Shown: one piece after another, positions 41,742-51,153 of the stretch
Layout: the number at the start of each line of letters is the position of its first letter
How positions within the stretch are numbered: position 1 is the stretch's first letter
DNA from: an archaeon
GTDB lineage: Archaea; Asgardarchaeota; Hermodarchaeia; Hermodarchaeales; Hermodarchaeaceae
Assembly: GCA_016550425.1 (NCBI GenBank)
Contig: JABXGS010000120.1
Coordinates: 35,343 to 99,342, forward strand
Reading direction: 5' to 3'
Length of the DNA: 64,000 nucleotides
Notes under the pieces: model-generated
Seen by the model: only the letters and a program-made list of their open reading frames with translations
Database searches by the model: none
What the model was told of the DNA's origin: nothing
Program-made: the position numbers and the translations under genes

Positions 41742-42923
41742 ATGCCAAAATCTGTGAAAACGGCTTCACGCTTACAAGGTGTGTCACCTAGCGGACTTCG
41801 TGAGTTTTTCGAAATTGGAACAAAGCTGGCAGCCAAGGGAATCGATGTGATTTCTTTAGGTATCGGTGATTTGGACCTGCCACTTCCTCCCTTTCTTAGT
41901 GATGCAATTGCTGATGCGTTTGCCACCGGACAAACTCATTATTCATCGAATGCAGGTATCGTCGATTTACGCCAGGCGATTGCTAATCGTTATAAAGATA
42001 CATATGGTCTCGAATATTCTCCGGATGAAGTGTTAGTGACGTGTGGGGCATTAGAGGGACTTTTGGATACCATGTTAGCCCTTATCGATCCCGGTGACCG
42101 TGTTTTAGTACAAGACCCCGCCTTTGGTTATTTTGCGAATCAGGCTAAACTTGCTGGTGCTGAAGTTGAATTGATTCCCATGACATCTGATTTTGACTTA
42201 GATGTTCAGCAGTATCGTGAGGCTTTTGAGAAGAAGAGACCACACATGGCAATTATTAATTCACCATGTAATCCTACGGGTTCGGTTGCCTCTGAGAAGA
42301 ATTTGAAAGAAATCGTTGAACTGGCAGCAAAATATGATAGTATCCTCGTTTCAGATGAATGCTACGAGTTTTTACGCTACGATGGCAAGCCACACACTTG
42401 TGCGGCTACATTCAATCGGGATAATGTAATTCTCATCAACAGTTTTTCCAAAGCGCTTGCCATGACCGGATTACGGTTAGGTTATGTAGTAGCTCCGGTG
42501 AGTTTGATGCGTCCTATCTATCAGGTTCATCAGTATAATACAGCCTGTGCTCCGACTCCTATTCAGGTTGGTGCTATGAAAACACTGTCCAATCCGAAGG
42601 CGTTCCAAGGGATTATTGGACAACATCGGAATGTATTGGATGATCGTCGGAAAGTCGCTTTGGAGAGCTTCAAACCTATTAAAGGCTTCAAGTTCACATA
42701 TGAACCCGTTGCGGGTTTCTATCTATTTCCCAATGTTGAAGGCACCGGGATGACGGGTCCAGAATTTGCCATATCCGTCCTAGAAGAGAAGGGTGTTATT
42801 GTCGTGCCTGGGGACCAATTTGGCATAGCCTATCCAAATAACATCCGGATTAGTGTTGGATCGGCACCACCTAATCGGATTCGTGAAGCGGCATCACGCA
42901 TTGCTGACTTCGTACATAAATAA
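41742..42923 (+). CDS. Class I/II aminotransferase
   Basis: The 393-residue PLP enzyme has the aspartate-aminotransferase fold: ISLGIGDLDLPLPP near the N-terminus, INSPCNPTGS, SDECYEFLRYDG and the PLP lysine motif INSFSKALAMTGLRLGY. It probably exchanges amino groups between aspartate, aromatic or branched amino acids and 2-oxoglutarate; sequence does not fix the substrate. The ATG at 41742 follows GAGAGGAGC. It is divergent from the disulfide-reductase gene. Confidence 0.88.
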   Translation: MPKSVKTASRLQGVSPSGLREFFEIGTKLAAKGIDVISLGIGDLDLPLPPFLSDAIADAFATGQTHYSSNAGIVDLRQAIANRYKDTYGLEYSPDEVLVTCGALEGLLDTMLALIDPGDRVLVQDPAFGYFANQAKLAGAEVELIPMTSDFDLDVQQYREAFEKKRPHMAIINSPCNPTGSVASEKNLKEIVELAAKYDSILVSDECYEFLRYDGKPHTCAATFNRDNVILINSFSKALAMTGLRLGYVVAPVSLMRPIYQVHQYNTACAPTPIQVGAMKTLSNPKAFQGIIGQHRNVLDDRRKVALESFKPIKGFKFTYEPVAGFYLFPNVEGTGMTGPEFAISVLEEKGVIVVPGDQFGIAYPNNIRISVGSAPPNRIREAASRIADFVHK

Positions 42924-42938
42924 AAACCTCTCATATGT

Positions 42939-43023
42939 GGATTCTTTGAAGTGAATCCAGCTCTGTTTGTATCGGGTTTTACTTCAGCTAGCAATTCTTG
43001 CGGGTTCTACTTCACACAAGAAT
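42939..43023. terminator. Convergent intergenic hairpins
   Basis: Between the aminotransferase and the convergent phosphatase-like gene there are two inverted repeats, GGATTC/GAATCC (42939-42958) and ATTCTTG/CAAGAAT (42994-43023), plus a repeated CGGGTTYTACTTCA. This is a likely two-way termination zone. Confidence 0.4.
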
Positions 43024-43025
43024 CC

Positions 43026-43934
43026 TTAGTCAAACTCCTCATCATAAACCCTGAGTCCTACTACCGATTTTGAGAACTGCATTTTTTGGTTGAATGGTGA
43101 AGTAGGTATTTGAAGTTGTGTAACTACCGGAAGATGGTCTGAAGCTAGTGAAGTAGGTACAGCGTGACTGAGAACCGTAATTGTTGGTGATACGAAAACA
43201 TAATCAATGCGTTGGTAGGGTCCGGTTGATGGCCACGTAAGATTGCCTGTTAAGGAAATGGCTACTTCAAATGAATCATTGAGAGAGTTTGTGATGTCAG
43301 TATAAATGCCCTGATCTACTGAATCAGTTGTGTAGGCGTCAACGTTAAAGTCGCCTGCCCATATTTTGATATTGCTTCCTGTTGATATAACGTTGGGAAT
43401 AGCTACATCAGCTTGAATTCGGCGGTCTTCGGAACTAAAAGCAGAGAAATGTACAGCGTAAACAGAAATCTGTTGTTCAGCAACTTCGATATCGGCGCGA
43501 AGAAGTGTATCGTCTTCACTTGGGCTGTGTAAAATGATCTCTTCATAATATTGGATTGGATACTTACTGAGAATCACATCACTTTGCCATATGTGATTGA
43601 CTGATAAAATCGGTGCTAGAAACATGTTCAGTTTTTGAGCCAGCCACCGTGCTTGATCAGTGGTCCCAGACATGAGCACACCAGTGTCTACTTCTTGCAG
43701 GACGAGGACATCGGGATTAGATTGTTCTATTGATATTAGGATACCATTCAGATCTAGTCGATTATTTACATCAAAGGCTTCATGGATATTGTATGTCATG
43801 ACAGTTAGTTGGCCAGAAGGCTGTGGATTAACTTGATATGTGAAGGTACACCATGTTCCGGTTATAACTAAAGGGAGTAAAAGTAGTGCAGTGATGAGAA
43901 TGGCATTCTTGTTGCGATAGTTGAATGTGCTCAT
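43026..43934 (-). CDS. Endonuclease/exonuclease/phosphatase-family secreted protein
   Basis: A 302-residue protein with an N-terminal membrane anchor (ITALLLLPLVITGTWCTF) and an EEP domain: MTYNIHEAFD, VLVLQEVDTG (metal Glu), SDVILSKYPI, VYAVHFSAF, KIWAGDFNVDAYT and the final ASDHLPVV. All metal and catalytic positions appear present. The DQARWLAQKLNMF segment after the QEVD resembles the EEP domains related to the C-terminal part of eukaryotic Cwh43/PGAP2IP. Substrate could be a lipid or nucleic acid. It overlaps the upstream membrane-protein gene by four bases. Confidence 0.82.
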   Translation of the reverse strand: MSTFNYRNKNAILITALLLLPLVITGTWCTFTYQVNPQPSGQLTVMTYNIHEAFDVNNRLDLNGILISIEQSNPDVLVLQEVDTGVLMSGTTDQARWLAQKLNMFLAPILSVNHIWQSDVILSKYPIQYYEEIILHSPSEDDTLLRADIEVAEQQISVYAVHFSAFSSEDRRIQADVAIPNVISTGSNIKIWAGDFNVDAYTTDSVDQGIYTDITNSLNDSFEVAISLTGNLTWPSTGPYQRIDYVFVSPTITVLSHAVPTSLASDHLPVVTQLQIPTSPFNQKMQFSKSVVGLRVYDEEFD

Positions 43935-45172
43935 TGATCTAACCTCCTCAGCTTATAAACAGCATATGTTGAAGTGGTGCCCAATATGAGAAAGGCGCCC
44001 CATATGAGGGTCAAAGTTTGCCCAACGAAAATGCTTCCGATATCACCTAGGTATGCATAGGTAAAGGTGAAGGCAAACAAGAAGTCCCACAGCAGGAAGA
44101 AGAGGAAGGCAATGAAAATTGCTATGCACAGAATAGTTACTGACCAACGATGTCTTGGGTGCAGACTAAATTGTAGAATGTAGTATAGATTGGAAAGAAG
44201 AAAGAAATTGATGACCATAAGAGTTAGGATGTAGAACCATGAAGGCCAGAAGAAAAAACCTGGGAAAGCCATGATGATGATGAGATTTGTAATAGCGATC
44301 GTATACCATTTTTCTCTATCAAACATGTTCCTTCCTCTCTTATGAAGTAATATTATGCCCACAATAGTTTGGATGCTTAGGATAGAAATCAGAATGATTG
44401 TTATGTCAATGAGGAAGTAGGGTGGATTTTGGCTTCGGAGAAGGTTGTGTGGGCTTAAGAAAAGGCTATGTTCAAGAAAAAGAAACGCACCAAATCCTGC
44501 AATTGTGAGCAGTCCAACTAGACGTGATGTTAAAGGTAACGATGGGTGTTCTTCAATTGCAGTATTTAGAGAATTAGTTGAGGGTTTGGGAGATTGTTGA
44601 TTTTTCCATATTCCTAGTCCAATCACTATTATGGCAAACACTAATTGGAGCGGAAAATAGGGGAGGGTTCGAGATATGTCAGAAGTTGTACCGAATGCTC
44701 GAAACAGAACATCAAAGCTGAAGGCAATAATAAAACTAACAGCGAGTAGAGCTGCTTTGCCCGTATGTCCAATTACGTGTTGGTTTTGACTTTGGCTGTA
44801 AAGATAGAATGGAAGGAAAATGGCATAAAATGCTACGACCATCGATGAGAATAAAATTTCTATTTCATATGCCAGCTGTAGGCTGATTGGCGTAGCAAAA
44901 ATCGCGGTTAAAATAGCGCTACCTATAATCATGTGGCTGAGAGAGATTTTTCTGTAAATCAAGACAGCAAGAAGAGGGGCACCAAATGCTAGGAGAGTGA
45001 GTAATGGGATATAATTCCCTGTTCCCTCCCAGAGGATATTAAAAAATGAAATATACAGATTTACAACATAGGTCCGAAAACTTTGGAGAAAGAAGAGGGT
45101 CACAAGAAACGGTATAACCAATTGAAAGATGAAGTCCTTGAAGGGAATTTCATCGGCAATGAACCCATTCAT
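43931..45172 (-). CDS. Polytopic membrane protein coupled to the EEP-family gene
   Basis: A 413-residue protein with about ten hydrophobic helices and a short Lys/Arg end (YAVYKLRRLDQ). The stop overlaps the next start by four bases (ATGA), so it is translationally coupled to the EEP-domain gene. Membrane domain plus EEP domain occurs as one polypeptide in Cwh43/PGAP2IP-type proteins, so a split version is conceivable. I do not recognise a transporter motif. Confidence 0.65.
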   Translation of the reverse strand: MNGFIADEIPFKDFIFQLVIPFLVTLFFLQSFRTYVVNLYISFFNILWEGTGNYIPLLTLLAFGAPLLAVLIYRKISLSHMIIGSAILTAIFATPISLQLAYEIEILFSSMVVAFYAIFLPFYLYSQSQNQHVIGHTGKAALLAVSFIIAFSFDVLFRAFGTTSDISRTLPYFPLQLVFAIIVIGLGIWKNQQSPKPSTNSLNTAIEEHPSLPLTSRLVGLLTIAGFGAFLFLEHSLFLSPHNLLRSQNPPYFLIDITIILISILSIQTIVGIILLHKRGRNMFDREKWYTIAITNLIIIMAFPGFFFWPSWFYILTLMVINFFLLSNLYYILQFSLHPRHRWSVTILCIAIFIAFLFFLLWDFLFAFTFTYAYLGDIGSIFVGQTLTLIWGAFLILGTTSTYAVYKLRRLDQ

Positions 45173-45455
45173 GACTTTTCCCTTCCATCAATAGAGAATG
45201 ACTCTGGAATTATGCCACCCATCCATTAAATATCTAGTAGCTATCCGGTTCTTAGAACTCGGCTTCTTTTCTGTTAAGCACTTTTTAGAGTTATTTGTGT
45301 GGCTGATTGAAGAATGCGGAGTCAATGGGTGCCTGGTAACCAGTTAGATGCGATCCATTTGAATTACTGTGGGCTCTGCACAGCCTAATCGACTTCATAG
45401 CTACCTCTCGGATTGCAGCCTTTTAGAGAAGAAGTGAGGATTTCATCATCCTTGG
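45173..45455. other. Gap with no recognised gene
   Basis: 283 bases between the membrane-protein start and the end of the PolB2 gene. I see no frame with protein character, no tRNA loop and no repeat. TATA-like stretches near 45226-45232 could serve the minus-strand membrane-protein gene. Confidence 0.3.
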
Positions 45456-47663
45456 CTAGTCGCGGCTTCGAAGATGTGGATCCAGCACCGTCTGAATTGA
45501 ATCTGCATTGAAGTGTTCTTCCAACCGCTCGTAATTCCACCCTAGGGGGGTCAGGAGTGAATCAGTAGCACGAAGGAGTAGCTCAGCATACTTGCCCTTA
45601 TCGTAGTGGGCCGCTGTCGAGGTCTGCGGCAACGCAACGCGACGCAACGGGTGTCGTGACTGGGCATTAGTATAGATGTAGCGGACGGGCTGTCCTGGTT
45701 GGATTTCGTGACCGTAGCGAACGGCTAGTTCGGCGGCAATGGCTTGACTACATTGTTGCTGGTATTCGCCTGGAGACCGGCTGATGTTTTGTGTGATGGC
45801 CAACTCTTCAGTCATCACATCTCCACTGTGCAAGCGATCTAGGTATTGTTTGACAACGTCTAGGAGCTGAGGGAGCATCTCCTGCATTTCGTCAGCGTCT
45901 TCCGCCCCGGCAAGGCAGGTTAACAGATCCATTTGAAGCTGCTTGATGAGGGGCGGAGTATCACGGCGTCGGAGCTCGATGCCCCGTACCTTGATGGTAC
46001 CATCTTCTTTGACGCCGCAGTAGCGGGTGAGGGCACCGTAGGGCTGGTTGCGGCATGGCAAGAACATTATCCAGCGATAGCGTCCTTCAAATTCTATTGA
46101 TAGTCCAGTTGCCTCCTGAATGGCATCGCCCACCGCCATATAGTCTTCAACTGTGGCTCCGAGTTTTTGTAGCCAGACACAATCGACAATGCCATGGAGC
46201 ACTTGGAAACCCTTCTGTTCGCAGATCGCTTTGGTCTGTAACAGAACACGACGGCTGAATGCAGTGACACACTCATAGGCTTCAACACGACCAAACCGTG
46301 AAGCCCGAAAGCCTAAATATCCGAATGAAACGACGAGCAGCCATTTCAGCGCGGCTTGTCGTGCTTCATAGATAGGGTTGTCGTGACGGTGCCGTTTGTA
46401 GAAGGTGCGCTTCTCCAGTATCGGCTTAAGGAAGGTGGGGACGATGCCGGGTTGACGCCGACATAGCCAATAGCCTAGCTCGGGCACCACAGTGGCATCG
46501 TCGGGACAGCAGTCACAGAACAGGGCTTCGGGGGAGATGTTGTACTTCACCATTAACGACGGATACATTGACAGAAAGTCGAGTTCACCCACCTCAAAGA
46601 ACACCCCCACTCGTGGAGTAATGACGTGACCTCCACGGTCAGCGTTGAGGAGTGCAAGACCGGTTTTGTATTCTTCGGGCTCCGCCTTGGTTTCAGGAAT
46701 CAGGACATCACGATTGAGTGCTTCTTGCATCTGGAGCATGTTGATGCCAGTACCCGGGCTGCTTCGTGCCATACGTTGAGGGGGAAAAGCGGTAAGTCGA
46801 CTTGCCTCGATGAGTCCGTCAAACGTGCCAAAGGTCATATGCGATCGATCCAGGTGCAGGCGTCCACGCAGAAGGAAAGGGTGTGGGCGATAGAAGACCG
46901 GGCCTCCATACCGAAAGACAGCTCGCCCAGCAGGTAGGGTCTTATCGCTGAAGACGTGGGGGGTCTGGTCTCGACTCAAGGAGAACTGATTTAACATTCC
47001 CGCCTCTTGAACGCGTTGGATGAGGGTGGGGAAAACGCGGTAGTCGCCTTCCAGGGTGAAGATGATGTCAGGGTTTTGGGTTGTAACCCAGTCTTGAAGC
47101 ATCATAGGTTCTGTGGTCTGAATGGTATCGCCGTGGGAACTGGAGGCGCAGAATAGGTCTTCCCCCTCTAGGTGGAGGTTCACGGTATCAAAGGGAGGAA
47201 GATGATAGTCGAGGGCCGTGCGGGAGTCGCAGGAGTCGATGCGGGTGACGCGGGTTCCTGACCGCTCGGTGTGAACCTCTACCTGTTCGAAGGGGTAACG
47301 CCGCTGTTCGAGATACCACAGCTGGGTTGTGGAGAGGTCGCCGTTGAAGACGCGAAAACGGGGGACGGCGAAGGTTTTGATTTCGCGGACGACACGGGGG
47401 AGTTGGGTGCAGGAGGAGACTGTTACGGCGAGCACCGGACGTCGCGCGCCCCGCAGCTGCAGCCGATGAAACTCGGGAGTCACCGTGCTTACAAGGGGGT
47501 GACTTTCAAACAGCGGCGCATAGTCCTCGAATTGGACGCCCGGCGCATGTAAGTAGAATCGTGGTTGATAGGGCACTTCTAGGGGTATGCAATTCTTTGC
47601 CGTGCGCAACCACAGGACCAAGTGGTCGGGCCGGGGGGTAACATCGAGGATCCAGCCACGCAT
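45456..47663 (-). CDS. Degenerate family B DNA polymerase (PolB2/Dpo2 type)
   Basis: A 735-residue family B polymerase homologue. Motif A is kept as DFLSMYPSLM with D362. Motif B is altered: ALKWLLVVSFGYLGF (438-452) lacks the usual Asn-Ser. Motif C is HGIVDCVW, keeping only the second Asp (D494) of DTD. The exonuclease motif I reads FDTVNLHLEG, without the DxE pair. This pattern is that of archaeal PolB2, long called inactive; a Sulfolobales member has been linked to damage tolerance. Length fits PolB2. The gene is G+C rich (35 of 60 in 47281-47340 by hand count). Confidence 0.82.
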   Translation of the reverse strand: MRGWILDVTPRPDHLVLWLRTAKNCIPLEVPYQPRFYLHAPGVQFEDYAPLFESHPLVSTVTPEFHRLQLRGARRPVLAVTVSSCTQLPRVVREIKTFAVPRFRVFNGDLSTTQLWYLEQRRYPFEQVEVHTERSGTRVTRIDSCDSRTALDYHLPPFDTVNLHLEGEDLFCASSSHGDTIQTTEPMMLQDWVTTQNPDIIFTLEGDYRVFPTLIQRVQEAGMLNQFSLSRDQTPHVFSDKTLPAGRAVFRYGGPVFYRPHPFLLRGRLHLDRSHMTFGTFDGLIEASRLTAFPPQRMARSSPGTGINMLQMQEALNRDVLIPETKAEPEEYKTGLALLNADRGGHVITPRVGVFFEVGELDFLSMYPSLMVKYNISPEALFCDCCPDDATVVPELGYWLCRRQPGIVPTFLKPILEKRTFYKRHRHDNPIYEARQAALKWLLVVSFGYLGFRASRFGRVEAYECVTAFSRRVLLQTKAICEQKGFQVLHGIVDCVWLQKLGATVEDYMAVGDAIQEATGLSIEFEGRYRWIMFLPCRNQPYGALTRYCGVKEDGTIKVRGIELRRRDTPPLIKQLQMDLLTCLAGAEDADEMQEMLPQLLDVVKQYLDRLHSGDVMTEELAITQNISRSPGEYQQQCSQAIAAELAVRYGHEIQPGQPVRYIYTNAQSRHPLRRVALPQTSTAAHYDKGKYAELLLRATDSLLTPLGWNYERLEEHFNADSIQTVLDPHLRSRD

Positions 47664-47818
47664 TGTTGGTCCACGGGAGTTTCACAGGACCCTACTTAAA
47701 GACGACAATTAAGGTGCAAAAGAATCTCTGTTGATGCCTGATTTTCGGGAAGTTTTTGTATGTTACCGGCATCCCTCGGAAACAATCTGTTGAAGTCTTT
47801 GATGCGTAGGTTCAAAGA

Positions 47819-50800
47819 TTAACGGACGGAGGAGCCACATATTGGACAATAACGGGCGCCTTGGGGAATTACAGCACCACAATATGCACAGAATTTAGGT
47901 GCTCCAGTGGGTTCTGTTGTCCTGGGTGGGACGTAGGTTGGACGCGTATAGCGTGACGTTAGTGTAAGCGAACGGCTTCGTCGAAGCAGGAAGATAACTA
48001 GGGCTACAACGCCGATAATGATTCCAATTGTAGCACCAACAATGAGTAAAATTATAAGGTCAATTGGCAGTAGCCCAGTACTGGAGGGTGGGTTAACATT
48101 TAGATAGAATACGCCTATGCCATCATAGGCACCAGGATACGAATACACTTCAATGTAGTAAGTGTCCCCTGCATTAAGAGAGATGGCGATTGATTCGGAT
48201 GAATCAGTACTGGTCGAGCTATCTAACAAGTTTTCGTAGATGTCGTATATGTACAAGTCAAAATCGGTGTCGTATTTATCCCAGGCTGCTTCAAGAGTGA
48301 TGAAATGGCGACCTGTTTCAGTAGGTGTGAATTCAAAGAAGACCGAATCATACGAGCCATTAAGATATCCACAGTGCAGCGTGGGTACGCTTTGTATTCC
48401 AAGATTCGGTAGCAATTCTAATGCATTGTCAGGAGAAGAGCCTACATCGATGAACGCTTCAATGAAATCATCCCAATCGGTGTCATTAGCAAGTGCTAAT
48501 TGATAAGGCTCATAGGAGGCGAATACCGCACCTAAGCCTGATGCATCGGTGAGTCCGGCAAGATGCATTTCTTCAAAGACACAAGCTTGGATTGAAGTAG
48601 AAAGATTAACTGCCCATTGGTATATTGGCGATGCGCTACTGAAGTAACTAGTGATGCTTGTAGCAAATGAGTTTAGATCAATAAAGTCTGCCCAAGTGAA
48701 ACCTTGCGTCGTTGATCGAGCCCAAGAAAATGTCTCATATATCAAAGGAGTAGAAGCACTTCCCTCTAGAGATTTCACAAGCTGGTCTAGGTTCATTGCA
48801 ACAGATGATAGTTTCGAGGTCTCGATGGCTGAAAGACAGATATCATTGTATAAGGGATCATAATAGCGTCCATCAAAATCATATGCTGTAACATAATAGT
48901 ATACCATGCTTGAGGCTACGGTTTTAGGACCAGAATTGGGGAAAGTGGTCAAATTGAGTAAAATATCTTCATAGGGGAAACCAGTCAGTGGAACTGATTC
49001 TTCTGAGAAGACAACAATATCAGTGGCGTCACGAATTTCATAAGCAACCTCAAGTTGCCCCATCAGACAAGCATCAAAGGCTACTATGTCTAAGTGCTGG
49101 ACTAAAGGATCATTGAGTGCCTGTTCTAATTCAGAAATTGTTAAACGGTCCCTACTGGTATCGTCCGTACATAATCCATAGGCTCCTGCACCATGGTTCC
49201 AGAGGGTTAATAGGTAATGGTCTGCTGGTGCGTAGGTTTGGCCAAAGACGATGAAATCTCGAAGTGTTTGCCATTGACCCATGTTTGGTTCAGAAGGTAG
49301 TCCAGCAGGGAGTTGTGTGGATGCGATTATGCTAGGGTTGTTATCCTGGGTGATTTCATAACAGCGGGCACCTGTGAAAGGGGTATGTGATCCGGTCCAA
49401 AAATCAACATAGACGAGGATTCGGATATCCGCAGTTGATCCAATGGTTTCCATGGTATTGAAATCATCAAAGGCATATTCTTCTAGATCATTATCTCCAT
49501 CTAGATACACTAGCATAGTCCAATCAGAATAAATTGGTATTTCAAGAACAGTAAGTGTAAACGTGGTCTCTAATATATCACCATAAGTGCTATTCACTCT
49601 CACCAAGATCCCATAAGGTCCTAAACTTAGTGAGGTCACATTGGTGATTATGCCCTGGCTATTAATTGTGAAATGAGTGGTATAATTGATTTCCCAAACA
49701 TCTATCCAAGCTTCTGGGGTTACATTCAAGTCATAATAGAAGTTTTGATTTTGGTAGATGAATTGGTTTACCGGTGTTGGATCCCATTCAAAATTAACAT
49801 CTAATACCCGAATAAGCCATGCATCCCAGTCACCAGCCCCAAAACTGTAAGTGTCACCTGTAAGTAAAAAGTCGCCATTAGCACATTGCACGACACTCCG
49901 CCCATAATCGTTCAAACTGCCGCCTTTCACAAAAGTATCAAGGACAATGCCGTTAGAATCGGTAATGACTAACCATAAATCACCGACACCAGAACCGTAA
50001 CTATAACTGTATCCAAAAAGGGCGAATCCGTTTCTGTTTGTTAGAACCATATTTTGTGCTCGTTCAATGGATGGACCACCATAGAACTGTTGCCAAAGAA
50101 GGTCGCCAGTTGAATTAGTGATAATCAGCCAATAATCACTATCACCAAGGTCAATGGTATAGTTTGCAGTTCCCAGAATTGCATAACCCGCTCCGTACTC
50201 TAATGCTGCGACTCCTCGATCACGACCAGCACCACCAAAAGTAACATTCCACTCAACCACACCCAATGAATCTGTTTTCATTAGCCAGATATCTCGATTA
50301 CCAACCTGATTGATTTCACATTCTCCACTAAAAATAAATCCACCAGCACTTACTTCTTGAGCGGTCCAAAATCCGTCAAGTCCCAGGCTTCCATAAGTCT
50401 GGTTCCATAAATGGTTACCAAGAGAATCAGTCCGAATAATCCAGCAGTCTGAATCTCCAATGCTAAAACTCTTGGTGTAACCTGTAATAAGAAGATCTCC
50501 GTTACTACATTCAAGGACATCATATCCTTTGTCCTCTTGAGGTCCACCAAAGGTTTTGTTCCATAATGGATTCGCATTGCTATCAGTTCGCAGAAGCCAT
50601 ACCGAATGATCCCCAGGTCCATAGGTGCTTGTATACCCAGCTAGTACAAAATCGCCATTCGCACATTCAATCATTGATATTAGATACTCATCACCTGTTC
50701 CACCAAAAACCAGGTCCCAGATAACATTTCCAAGAGAATCAGTTCGAACGAACCATCCATCAGAACCTCCCGCACCCCTACTAAATGTTCGACCGCAGAA

Positions 50801-51058
50801 AGCAAGACTCCCGTCAGCAAGTTCAAAGCCAGAACTGATGCGTTCTTCTTGAGTAGATCCAAATATTCTCGTCCAATTTTCAGTCATTGGTTGAGGGATT
50901 TCCTGAAAATCGGGTTGAGGAATATTTAGACTATTTGACAGATTGATCTGAGAATCAATAGTATTACTTTGTGTTTCATTGATGATCGGAAGAGAAATCG
51001 AAATTATCGGGAAAATTAGTAGGATAATGAACAGAAATACTGACCAATTTTTTTTCAT
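47819..51058 (-). CDS. Giant surface protease: beta-propeller-like repeats, clostripain domain, PPC-like domain, membrane helix, zinc ribbon
   Basis: About 1079 residues from ATG 51058. Order: signal peptide; seven or so repeats of about 52 residues (GNxxWxxTFGG ... DxGxxVLEC ... GDSDxWLIRTDS), propeller-like; an Ig-like segment; a clostripain (C11) domain starting MLVYLDGDNDLEEYA with catalytic His in LTLWNHGAGAYG and Cys in VAFDACLMGQLEVAYE; a PPC-like beta domain (DLYIYDIYENLLDSS); one membrane helix; and a cytoplasmic zinc ribbon FCAYCGAVIPQGARYCPICG. Both catalytic residues are present. Substrates unknown. Confidence 0.85.
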   Translation of the reverse strand: MKKNWSVFLFIILLIFPIISISLPIINETQSNTIDSQINLSNSLNIPQPDFQEIPQPMTENWTRIFGSTQEERISSGFELADGSLAFCGRTFSRGAGGSDGWFVRTDSLGNVIWDLVFGGTGDEYLISMIECANGDFVLAGYTSTYGPGDHSVWLLRTDSNANPLWNKTFGGPQEDKGYDVLECSNGDLLITGYTKSFSIGDSDCWIIRTDSLGNHLWNQTYGSLGLDGFWTAQEVSAGGFIFSGECEINQVGNRDIWLMKTDSLGVVEWNVTFGGAGRDRGVAALEYGAGYAILGTANYTIDLGDSDYWLIITNSTGDLLWQQFYGGPSIERAQNMVLTNRNGFALFGYSYSYGSGVGDLWLVITDSNGIVLDTFVKGGSLNDYGRSVVQCANGDFLLTGDTYSFGAGDWDAWLIRVLDVNFEWDPTPVNQFIYQNQNFYYDLNVTPEAWIDVWEINYTTHFTINSQGIITNVTSLSLGPYGILVRVNSTYGDILETTFTLTVLEIPIYSDWTMLVYLDGDNDLEEYAFDDFNTMETIGSTADIRILVYVDFWTGSHTPFTGARCYEITQDNNPSIIASTQLPAGLPSEPNMGQWQTLRDFIVFGQTYAPADHYLLTLWNHGAGAYGLCTDDTSRDRLTISELEQALNDPLVQHLDIVAFDACLMGQLEVAYEIRDATDIVVFSEESVPLTGFPYEDILLNLTTFPNSGPKTVASSMVYYYVTAYDFDGRYYDPLYNDICLSAIETSKLSSVAMNLDQLVKSLEGSASTPLIYETFSWARSTTQGFTWADFIDLNSFATSITSYFSSASPIYQWAVNLSTSIQACVFEEMHLAGLTDASGLGAVFASYEPYQLALANDTDWDDFIEAFIDVGSSPDNALELLPNLGIQSVPTLHCGYLNGSYDSVFFEFTPTETGRHFITLEAAWDKYDTDFDLYIYDIYENLLDSSTSTDSSESIAISLNAGDTYYIEVYSYPGAYDGIGVFYLNVNPPSSTGLLPIDLIILLIVGATIGIIIGVVALVIFLLRRSRSLTLTSRYTRPTYVPPRTTEPTGAPKFCAYCGAVIPQGARYCPICGSSVR

Positions 51059-51153
51059 GATTGTGCTGCAACTCTCGCCATTTATACCATTCAGGCTTCT
51101 TATAAAAATCGGACCTAATAAAGTTGAAGGTGAAAGTGAGAAAGGATTATACA

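Noticed and set aside
45240..45455. Possible tRNA or small RNA in the gap before PolB2
   Set aside because: No T-loop consensus, acceptor pairing or stable stem was found.
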